From contig JAEZNB010000015.1 in assembly GCA_023441965.1 (NCBI GenBank), positions 1 through 6,204 on the forward strand: a stretch of DNA of 6,204 bases, read 5' to 3'. This document shows positions 1 through 5,310 of this stretch, piece after piece. The notes beneath the pieces were generated by a model. The model searched no databases. It was not told where the DNA came from and saw only the letters and a list, made by a program, of their open reading frames with translations. A program made the position numbers and the translations under genes. This DNA comes from Bacillota bacterium (lineage in GTDB: Bacteria; Bacillota; Clostridia; Lachnospirales; Lachnospiraceae). Each line of letters opens with the position of its first letter. Within the stretch, counting starts at the first letter, position 1.

Positions 1-117
1 AGTCCTGCCAGGCTAGAGAAAATATTTAAAAATTGTTTGAATATTTTTTTAATTTTTAAATTTACTTAATATTGTCCTTTCCTTCAGAGAAGTTTAAAAT
101 GAATTTAGCTACACTGA

Positions 118-144
118 GGGCAGTGCTTTAACAACCCGCTGCCC
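118..144. repeat. Imperfect inverted repeat beyond the operon terminators
   Basis: GGGCAGTG (118-125) can pair with CGCTGCCC (137-144), eight pairs with one G-T, around an 11-nt loop. Neither strand has a T-run after it, so it is not a convincing intrinsic terminator by itself. It lies just beyond the T-tract of the 148-178 terminator on the minus strand. It could stabilise the 3' end of read-through RNA or belong to the next locus to the left. Nothing else is visible in 1-117 except very AT-rich DNA (about 20-70) with no ORF. Confidence 0.35.
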
Positions 145-147
145 CGG

Positions 148-178
148 AAAAAGAAAAAACCCGACTAGGTATCGGGTT
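148..178 (-). terminator. Rho-independent terminator of the hydrogenase operon (distal)
   Basis: Read on the minus strand, AACCCGA (178-172), a 7-nt loop and TCGGGTT (164-158) form a perfect 7-bp stem. It runs directly into TTTT-C-TTTTT-type sequence (about 159-148). GC stem plus T-tract is the classic intrinsic terminator arrangement. The orientation fits the minus-strand operon whose last stop codon is at 289-291, about 110 nt upstream of this stem. Confidence 0.75.
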
Positions 179-203
179 ACAAGAAAGAAAATACAGGCGC
201 GAT

Positions 204-218
204 GGTGTTGATAACACC
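204..218. repeat. Small hairpin between the two terminators
   Basis: GGTGTT (204-209) and AACACC (213-218) form a perfect 6-bp inverted repeat around a 3-nt loop. No adjacent T-run is present on either strand. It sits between the proximal (230-255) and distal (148-178) terminator hairpins, so a read-through operon transcript would carry three stems in a row. Confidence 0.35.
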
Positions 219-229
219 GGTATAAAAGG

Positions 230-255
230 AAGGCGGTGATGATATGCACCGCCTT
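230..255 (-). terminator. Probable terminator of the hydrogenase operon (proximal)
   Basis: AAGGCGGTG (230-238) and CACCGCCTT (247-255) form a perfect 9-bp stem with an 8-nt loop, starting 33 nt after the stop codon of the NrfD-like gene. On the minus strand the stem is followed by CC then TTTT and more A/T (229-221). That is a short, imperfect T-tract, so termination may be partial, with the 148-178 hairpin as backup. Confidence 0.6.
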
Positions 256-288
256 CTTACCTAGCTTTTACAAAACCCTTTTAGAGGA

Positions 289-1431
289 TTAGGCCGCATG
301 GCCATGATCATTATGATCTAGAATTCTGAAGTTTTCTACGATGAAACAATAAGCCAGCACGCCAATGGCTACCAGTCCGATACTTACCAGGAATTCAGCA
401 GCGGAGGGCACATAGGTAGAGCCGGTAGACTGAATCATACCAATAATCACAACGTTCATACGGTTTAAAATAACGCCACCGCTTACCAGTAGACCGAAAA
501 TGAACAATCCGGAACGGGTTGTGGTGATGTTCGTGAAGCACATAATGATGGGAACGATAATACCGAGAACCATTTCAATCAAGAACATGTTGCCTTCCAA
601 ATTGCCTGCAAAGACCAGATTGAAGACTCCCCGGCTGACTAAATCATAAATCTTTAATACCAGATAAATAATCATAGCATATCCGGAGACCTTGATCAAG
701 CTTTTCAGGATGGGAATGGGAACCCAGTGATCGTATGCTTTTCCGGCCAGGGTGGTTTCCACGCAGATCATAGCAGGACCCACAAAGAAAGATGACATTA
801 AGAAGAACAGGAAGATAATGGGTGACCACCACAGCGGATATAACTTATCGGGCATAATCAGGTACAGAGCACCCAGGGAAGATTGGTGCAGGGTAGGGAA
901 GATAATGCCAACGATCATCAAAAAGGGCAGTGCTTTCGTAGCAATCTCATGGAACTTGGTGCCAACCCGCTCGGTGGCAATTTCGGTGAATTCTAGAATC
1001 TGTACCGTGGTATAGCAGGATACACACCAGAAAACTTCAAAGAGCACGGAGTGATGACCCCAGGAAACAAAGGGACGCCAGAAATTGAACCACTGACCAA
1101 TATCAAGGAACAGTCCGGCCATTACCAGCAGATAACCTAACAAAGAAGTCAGCATAGCGCTGCGGGCGATGGGATGGAAATACTCTCTGTGCAGCACGTG
1201 TACGATAAGAGCCGTGCCGTAACCGCCGCCGGCCAGTGCAACGCCGGTAAGAACGTCAAAGCCGATCCACAGTCCCCAGGGCCATTCATCATTTAAATTT
1301 GTAACAATACCAAGGCCGGTTACCAGACGAAAGATTGCTATACCGATACCGGCTGCGGCCAATAACATTAATAGTACACGGATAGGAGTTATTTTAAAGC
1401 TCCACTTTTGGGCTTGGGCGTGAGCCGCCAT
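289..1431 (-). CDS. NrfD/HybB-family membrane subunit of the hydrogenase (quinone-interacting)
   Basis: A 380-aa polytopic protein with about ten hydrophobic segments, near residues 18-36, 53-78, 91-111, 127-148, 165-190, 200-222, 242-265, 280-299, 307-331 and 345-364. Family cues are the WPWGLWIGFDVLTGVALAGG stretch (50-69) and PTLHQSSLGALY (179-190), both typical of the HybB/HmeB branch of the NrfD/PsrC family. In that family this subunit holds no cofactor and exchanges electrons between an iron-sulfur partner and the membrane quinone pool. Here it would be the menaquinone site for the extracytoplasmic hydrogenase. The start is set by an AGGGGGG ribosome binding site (1438-1444). It is the last gene of the operon, 37 bp after the ferredoxin-like gene. 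The C-terminus is His/Asp-rich (DHNDHGH). Proton pumping cannot be judged from the sequence alone. Confidence 0.9.
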   Translation of the reverse strand: MAAHAQAQKWSFKITPIRVLLMLLAAAGIGIAIFRLVTGLGIVTNLNDEWPWGLWIGFDVLTGVALAGGGYGTALIVHVLHREYFHPIARSAMLTSLLGYLLVMAGLFLDIGQWFNFWRPFVSWGHHSVLFEVFWCVSCYTTVQILEFTEIATERVGTKFHEIATKALPFLMIVGIIFPTLHQSSLGALYLIMPDKLYPLWWSPIIFLFFLMSSFFVGPAMICVETTLAGKAYDHWVPIPILKSLIKVSGYAMIIYLVLKIYDLVSRGVFNLVFAGNLEGNMFLIEMVLGIIVPIIMCFTNITTTRSGLFIFGLLVSGGVILNRMNVVIIGMIQSTGSTYVPSAAEFLVSIGLVAIGVLAYCFIVENFRILDHNDHGHAA

Positions 1432-1468
1432 GAATATCCCCCCTAGATATGAAATATAATTGCCTCAG

Positions 1469-2254
1469 TTAGGCCTTATAGTTTTTGTCGTTTTCCTTCG
1501 CAATCTGGTTGCGGCGCTTGGTGTAGTGGTAAAGGCCCGTCAGAATAACGCCCCAGGTAACTGCAACGTAAGGCGTTGCATGCATGAAGCTGGCTGTATA
1601 GCTGGGCAGGGGCCGGGTAGTAACGTCGGTTTTAAAGCCTAATTGCTCAAAGGGAACATCGGAGAGATACATCCAGGAGGTACCGCCCACTTCTTTTTCA
1701 CCAAAAATATGCTGAACATACTTGGAGTCTTTAGCAACGGTGGATTTTGCTTCCTGTAACAGTTCTTCACGGTCCCCATACTTAAATACTCCGGCGGGGC
1801 AAACGGATACACAGGCGGGAGCCTCACCTTTTTCTACCTTGGTGGAACACATCTGGCACTTGGTTACCAAAGGAAAAGCCTTTTCCCATTCGTATTTGGG
1901 AATATTAAAGGGACAGGCAATCATGCAATAACGACAGCCAACACACAGGTGAGGATAATAGATAACCGGTCCTTCTTCAGTTTTCTGAAGAGCCTTGGCA
2001 AAACAAGCGGACGCACAGGCGGGTTCCTTGCAGTGCAGGCACTGATGCTTGACGAAACGCCATACCGGTTTGCCGTCTTTCCCCTCAACTTCTTTAAAAT
2101 CAACCACAGTCCAATTCTTATCCGTTAGTTTTGCTTTATCTCCAATGGTAGGATTTTGATCATCCCATTTGGTTTCGTTCCATAGTTTGCAGGCCACCGT
2201 GCAGCTGCCGCAACCTACGCATTTGGTCAGGTCAACTAAAACGCCTTTTGACAT
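1469..2254 (-). CDS. Four-cluster ferredoxin-like electron-transfer subunit with C-terminal membrane anchor (HybA/FdnH-like)
   Basis: A 261-aa iron-sulfur protein with four [4Fe-4S] ligand sets: C12/C15/C18/C22, C72/C75/C80/C84, C104/C107/C110/C114 and C133/C136/C148/C152. The unequal spacing in sets two and four is that of the DmsB/FdnH/HybA family. One hydrophobic helix near 226-242 followed by a basic tail (TKRRNQ) looks like a membrane anchor. There is no N-terminal signal peptide although its partner is Tat-exported. It therefore probably leaves the cell as a hitchhiker complexed with the hydrogenase, as established for FdnH with FdnG. It should carry electrons between the hydrogenase clusters and the NrfD-like subunit. 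The start is fixed by a strong AGGAGGTG site (2262-2269). The gene begins 27 bp after the hydrogenase stop and ends 37 bp before the membrane-subunit gene. The length is normal for the family. Confidence 0.92.
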   Translation of the reverse strand: MSKGVLVDLTKCVGCGSCTVACKLWNETKWDDQNPTIGDKAKLTDKNWTVVDFKEVEGKDGKPVWRFVKHQCLHCKEPACASACFAKALQKTEEGPVIYYPHLCVGCRYCMIACPFNIPKYEWEKAFPLVTKCQMCSTKVEKGEAPACVSVCPAGVFKYGDREELLQEAKSTVAKDSKYVQHIFGEKEVGGTSWMYLSDVPFEQLGFKTDVTTRPLPSYTASFMHATPYVAVTWGVILTGLYHYTKRRNQIAKENDKNYKA

Positions 2255-2281
2255 GAATTTTCACCTCCTGAAGGTATGGAT

Positions 2282-3841
2282 TTACGCATTTTCTTTCTTA
2301 ACAGTCAGTTGTTTGCTGCGGTCCTCATAGTGGGTGTGCAGCAACTCGTGAGCTAAATGACTGTTGGGATGCTCCAGGAATTTTTCATAGAGGGCCAATA
2401 CCTCTTTGTTTTCGTGACTCTTACGTTTCGCATAAACATGGGCGTCCGCATTATAAAGACTGGCGATACGGGCTTGACGCACTTCGTCGGAAGGGGGCAG
2501 AGAGGTCCTAGGCTGTCCGCCGCCGCTGATGCAGCCGCCGGGGCAGCACATGAATTCAATAAAGTGATAGGGAGATTCTCCCTTGCGTACCGCTTCCAAA
2601 ATAGGCCGGGCATTGCTTAGACCGTGGGCAACCGCCACACGCACTGTTCCAACACCGGGAATATCAACGCCTGCTTCCTTAATACCCGGCAGTCCACGAA
2701 CCGGGGTCAAATTCAACAATGCTTCCGGTGGCTCCTGTTTGGTAATCAGGAAATAAGCGGAACGAATGGCCGCTTCCATAACACCGCCGGTAGCGCCAAA
2801 GATGAGGCCGGCACCGGTGCCTTCGCCCATGAGGGAATCGTATTTAGCCTCGGGAAGGGTATTCAAATCAATGTTTTTCATTTTAATCAGACGGGCCAGT
2901 TCCCGGGTAGTCAGTACCACATCCACGTCTTTTAAATCGGGTTTTCCGGCATACTCGCCGGCACTGTTCATTTCCGGACGTGCAGCTTCAAATTTTTTGG
3001 CGGTGCAGGGCATGATGGAAACCGAGAAAATCTTTTCAGGATTGATCCCTTTTTCTTTGGCGTAATAAGTCTTAACCAGAGCGCCCAGCATCTGCTGGGG
3101 AGATTTACAGGTAGACATGTGCTCCAGCAGATCCGGATAGAAATATTCACAGAACTTAACCCAACCGGGGCTGCAGGAGGTAAACTGCGGCAGGGGTTCT
3201 TTAATTTCACCAGTTACTCTTTTAATTAACTCGGTACCTTCTTCAAAAATGGTTAGGTCGGCAGAGAAGTTGGTATCAAACACGGCATCAAACCCAAGCT
3301 TCTTCAGGGCAGCCACCTGCTTACCTTCTACGAAGGATCCCGGGGCCATACCGAACTCTTCTCCTAAACCAACCCGGGTAGCAGGGGCAGTTTGAACCAC
3401 CACGTGCACATCTTTGTTTTCCAGGGCCTGGATCACCTTATCGATGTCATCCTTCTCGGTGATGGCTGCTGTAGGGCACCACAGGGTGCACTGTCCGCAG
3501 TTCACACAGGTGATATCGTCCTTGATGGGAAGTTCGTAATAGCCAAAAACCGTTTGAACCCTCTGACATACCTCAATACATTGGCCGCACAATATGCACT
3601 TTTGGTCGTCGCGGGTAATGGATGGGTTAAAAGGATCGATGGGAATGCGACCCTTTACCTGAACGGGCCAAGTACTGGCCACCTGATACTGCTGCGGCAT
3701 CCAGCCCTTACCCCCGGCAGGATCCGTGCTGCATCCGGCAATGGTTGCAGTAATACCTGTTAAACCAATGCCCCCCATCATCTTGAGGAAGCCCCGCCTG
3801 GTAACTTGCCTTTCTTTTTCTTTGTCTGCTTGGTTCTGCAT
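2282..3841 (-). CDS. hydA: Tat-exported [FeFe]-hydrogenase catalytic subunit (group A, probable lipoprotein)
   Basis: A 519-aa enzyme catalysing reversible H2 oxidation. The twin-arginine signal TRRGFLK (14-20) precedes a hydrophobic stretch ending in TIAGC (33-37), which fits a lipobox with C37 as the lipidated residue. Next come two [4Fe-4S] sets, C82/C85/C88/C92 and C112/C115/C118/C122. The H-cluster motifs are L1 TSCSPGW (221-227), L2 MPCTAKKFE (277-285) and L3 EFMCCPGGCISGGGQP (429-444). The C-terminus (about 455-510, with SHENKEVLALY and HELLHTHY) matches the small-subunit domain, fused here. L1 has Ser where the textbook TSCCPGW form has a second Cys, and L3 has Cys where the textbook form has Ala. 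I place the start at 3841, not at the in-frame ATG 3883, because AAAGGGGG lies 7 nt upstream of 3841 and the Tat signal is then of normal length. No HydE/F/G maturation genes are in the window, so the active site must be matured by products encoded elsewhere, in the cytoplasm before Tat export. Confidence 0.95.
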   Translation of the reverse strand: MQNQADKEKERQVTRRGFLKMMGGIGLTGITATIAGCSTDPAGGKGWMPQQYQVASTWPVQVKGRIPIDPFNPSITRDDQKCILCGQCIEVCQRVQTVFGYYELPIKDDITCVNCGQCTLWCPTAAITEKDDIDKVIQALENKDVHVVVQTAPATRVGLGEEFGMAPGSFVEGKQVAALKKLGFDAVFDTNFSADLTIFEEGTELIKRVTGEIKEPLPQFTSCSPGWVKFCEYFYPDLLEHMSTCKSPQQMLGALVKTYYAKEKGINPEKIFSVSIMPCTAKKFEAARPEMNSAGEYAGKPDLKDVDVVLTTRELARLIKMKNIDLNTLPEAKYDSLMGEGTGAGLIFGATGGVMEAAIRSAYFLITKQEPPEALLNLTPVRGLPGIKEAGVDIPGVGTVRVAVAHGLSNARPILEAVRKGESPYHFIEFMCCPGGCISGGGQPRTSLPPSDEVRQARIASLYNADAHVYAKRKSHENKEVLALYEKFLEHPNSHLAHELLHTHYEDRSKQLTVKKENA

Positions 3842-3848
3842 AGGTTTT

Positions 3849-3856
3849 CCCCCTTT
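3849..3856 (-). promoter_or_regulatory. Ribosome binding site that decides the hydA start
   Basis: On the minus strand AAAGGGGG is followed by a 7-nt spacer and the ATG at 3841. The upstream in-frame ATGs at 3883 and 3877 have no purine-rich sequence in front of them. Starting at 3841 puts the twin arginines at residues 15-16, as expected for a Tat signal. Confidence 0.8.
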
Positions 3857-3966
3857 GCTTGAAAGAATGTCATACATTTGCATGCTAACCGTTCAGCCAA
3901 TAAAATTGAGCCTTGTTCGGTCAGCGAATTGCCTGATTCATTCGACAGATTTTTCTACAAAAGTCC

Positions 3967-3987
3967 TATTTGTCATATTTGTCACAA
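3967..3987 (-). promoter_or_regulatory. Candidate redox operator (Rex- or CRP/FNR-like) upstream of hydA
   Basis: On the plus strand TTGTCATATTTGTCACAA (3970-3987) matches 11 of the 14 defined positions of the Rex consensus TTGTGAA-N4-TTCACAA. It also fits TGTGA-N6-TCACA of the CRP/FNR family with one mismatch (TGTCA-N6-TCACA). Overlapping it is a perfect tandem 9-bp repeat, TATTTGTCA twice (3967-3984). The site lies about 130-146 nt upstream of the hydA ATG. Read on the minus strand, ATGACA inside it could be a weak -35 with AAAAAT 16 nt further on as a poor -10. A bound repressor would then cover the promoter. Rex senses NADH/NAD+ and is known to control hydrogen and fermentation genes in Firmicutes. 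Which regulator acts here is inference. Confidence 0.45.
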
Positions 3988-4247
3988 TTTTAAAAAAACC
4001 TTCTTTTTTAGATTAAAAAATAATATGAAATTTATTACTGAGAGCCAGCTACCAAAAGAAATAGATGGTTTAATATTACTATTCAGAATGGTTTGATAAT
4101 TTATAACTAGTAAGTATTTAAAAAAATATTTATTTAAAGGCTGGATATTTAACAACATTTAAATTTTACAATGACTTACACTTTCGCTCAATATATAAAT
4201 CATTAAAAGTAGAAGAAATTTTAAGAAAAATTGTCGATTTAGTACAT

Positions 4248-4277
4248 TGTGAGTTTATTGATGTGAAATTTATCACG
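4248..4277. promoter_or_regulatory. Candidate CRP/FNR-type binding site with a repeated half-site
   Basis: TGTGAAATTTATCACG (4262-4277) matches the TGTGA-N6-TCACA consensus of CRP-family regulators at nine of ten defined positions. A second TGTGA (4248-4252) precedes it by 14 nt and is followed by a similar GTTTATTGA, giving an approximate direct repeat. The site is about 57-86 nt upstream of the -35 box at 4334. That is a usual position for an activator of the plus-strand promoter, but also far enough from hydA to act at neither gene. Short AT-rich palindromes can arise by chance in this region. Confidence 0.35.
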
Positions 4278-4333
4278 ATAACAAACTTTTGCAGAGGACT
4301 TGGAAGAAAATGACTGGAGTAATTTTTAATAAT

Positions 4334-4362
4334 TTGACTTTAACTAACCTTAACTTTATTAT
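4334..4362 (+). promoter_or_regulatory. Sigma-A-type promoter for the 198-aa gene
   Basis: TTGACT (4334-4339, 5/6 to consensus), a 17-nt spacer and TATTAT (4357-4362, 5/6) form the best promoter in the window. Transcription would start near 4369. This leaves a leader of about 300 nt before the 198-aa gene, which spans the small ORF at 4421-4519. Confidence 0.55.
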
Positions 4363-4420
4363 AGCACCGGTTTTTCTAAACACAAGAGGTATCTTCATTT
4401 AATGTAATATTTTTTTGCAC

Positions 4421-4519
4421 ATGGTAAATAATAGTATTCTTAGGGGCAGAAAGGTTGATTGCTGTTTTTTCGTTTCTTATGAAGGATTTTACAGCGGGAA
4501 TAGGGAATTTAGCCAATAG
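4421..4519 (+). CDS. Possible 32-aa small ORF resembling the start of the 198-aa protein
   Basis: ATG at 4421 opens a 32-codon frame ending in TAG at 4517-4519. The first 23 residues align without gaps to the first 23 of the 198-aa protein: both begin MVN and share K11, S19, E21 and G22, with conservative matches L/I at 7, R/K at 8 and 10, and F/Y at 16. There is no recognisable ribosome binding site in front of it (a T-run precedes it), and translation of the following DNA shows no further similarity. It could be a decayed partial duplication, a translated leader peptide, or chance. I treat it as doubtful. Confidence 0.2.
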   Translation: MVNNSILRGRKVDCCFFVSYEGFYSGNREFSQ

Positions 4520-4563
4520 ATTCGGTTGTTTCTAGAGGCAGAATTTTGGGATAATAGGGATTT

Positions 4564-4583
4564 GGGCTGCCTGTACTAGGCCC
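4564..4583 (+). repeat. Weak hairpin in the leader of the 198-aa gene
   Basis: GGGC (4564-4567) and GCCC (4580-4583) pair around a 12-nt loop, extendable by T-G and T-A pairs to six. No T-run follows, so it is not a terminator, and no riboswitch consensus was recognised around it. Confidence 0.25.
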
Positions 4584-4599
4584 GATTTGAACTAAGCTG

Positions 4600-4626
4600 T
4601 TGAGAAATCCAATCCTTTCATATACA
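4600..4626 (+). promoter_or_regulatory. Weak alternative promoter close to the 198-aa gene
   Basis: TTGAGA (4600-4605, 5/6) and TATACA (4621-4626, 4/6) are separated by only 15 nt, shorter than the preferred 17. If used, it would give a leader of about 35 nt in place of the 300 nt from the promoter at 4334. Confidence 0.25.
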
Positions 4627-4667
4627 ACAGAATGAATTAGATCATAGGGATTAAGAGGGGGGCTCTA

Positions 4668-5264
4668 ATGGTGAACCCGGACAGAATTAAAACGAAAAAA
4701 TATGGAGAATATTATATTTTTAGTCTTGAGGGAGTTAAGGTATTGAGGGTCAAGTGCGAGCTGGGTCCCCCGGAGATCATGGCCAGATTGACCGAGGGAA
4801 GGGCTGTTAGCTCCCTGGGACAAAAACGCTTAAGAGATTTTTTTGAAGGAACCGGCTTTGAAAAGGGGAATGTGGCCAATTGCCAGGTGCATTATTATAA
4901 GGAAGGAAAATCTCTTTTAGAGGGTCTTCCGGAGGCGGAGAAGAAGCAATTTTTTGATTACTGCATGGAATCGGCCTTGCAAGGGGTACTGGGCGAATTA
5001 AATGAGATTGTAAGTTATTTCAGTGGACTGGAAAGCCAGTTTAACGCTTCCATTGAAGAGGGGGCAGAAATATTTTGTTCACCGGAATTTGAAGAAAAAT
5101 ACGATTCCAGAGAAATGATTTCTGAAGTATCCAACGAATTGGCCAGAATTTATAAGAGCAAACCGAATCCCAAGGTAGTACAGTGGGCTGAGATATTGAT
5201 ACATAATTTACTTAAAGATATTTTTAGTTTGGGATATGCTATTGGTAAAGAAGAAGTTGAATAA
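4668..5264 (+). CDS. Uncharacterised 198-aa soluble protein
   Basis: I do not recognise a family. The coding region is well supported: AGGGGGG (4656-4662) sits 5 nt before the ATG, the frame is open for 198 codons, and codon use looks like that of the neighbours. The protein is acidic and has no signal peptide or membrane segment. The N-terminus (about 10-35) looks like beta strands (EYYIFSLEGVKVLRVKCEL). The rest is mostly predicted helix, with charged stretches at 86-118 and 140-165. It has four scattered cysteines (30, 72, 99, 137) with no metal-binding spacing. The next gene starts 46 bp downstream on the same strand with its own ribosome binding site, so the two are probably one transcript. 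A cytoplasmic role is likely, but the function is unknown. Confidence 0.8.
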   Translation: MVNPDRIKTKKYGEYYIFSLEGVKVLRVKCELGPPEIMARLTEGRAVSSLGQKRLRDFFEGTGFEKGNVANCQVHYYKEGKSLLEGLPEAEKKQFFDYCMESALQGVLGELNEIVSYFSGLESQFNASIEEGAEIFCSPEFEEKYDSREMISEVSNELARIYKSKPNPKVVQWAEILIHNLLKDIFSLGYAIGKEEVE

Positions 5265-5310
5265 GATAGTATAGATAGAAATTTAGAATGAGGATCAAAG
5301 GGGTAACAAC

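Larger units (their letters stand above)
3842..4667. other. Divergent AT-rich intergenic region without a clear gene
   Basis: About 826 bp separate the hydrogenase start from the plus-strand 198-aa gene. The DNA is strongly AT-rich compared with the flanking genes. I see no tRNA, transposase remnant, CRISPR repeat or riboswitch that I recognise. What can be supported is listed separately: a palindromic operator candidate, a CRP-like palindrome, a plus-strand sigma-A promoter and a small ORF. An AT-only inverted repeat (TTTTTTA-gat-TAAAAAA, 4004-4020) lies just upstream of the hydrogenase operator candidate. Confidence 0.7.

Noticed and set aside
20..57. AT-rich inverted repeats (AAATATT/AATATTT and AAAAATT/AATTTTT)
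   Set aside because: They consist only of A and T in a low-complexity stretch, where such repeats are expected by chance, and no GC stem supports terminator function.
3392..3763. Plus-strand 123-codon open frame
   Set aside because: It lies entirely antisense to the well-supported hydrogenase gene, has no ribosome binding site and shows no recognisable protein features. The same applies to the other antisense frames within 289-3841.
3842..3883. Longer hydA start at 3883, adding 14 residues
   Set aside because: No ribosome binding site precedes it, and it would place the twin arginines unusually far from the N-terminus. The start at 3841 has AAAGGGGG.
3880..3900. Sigma-54-type promoter (TTGGC...GC) upstream of hydA
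   Set aside because: On the minus strand GG and GC are separated by 11 nt, not the required 10, and the surrounding bases do not match the -24/-12 consensus.
4025..4096. 23-codon ORF starting MKFITES
   Set aside because: It is very short, has no ribosome binding site, and lies in AT-rich DNA within the hydrogenase promoter region. The resemblance of its start to known proteins is too short to mean anything.
4149..4155. TTAACAA as a clostridial-type Rex site
   Set aside because: Only one half-site is present; the sequence at the position of the other half (AGGCTGG) does not match.
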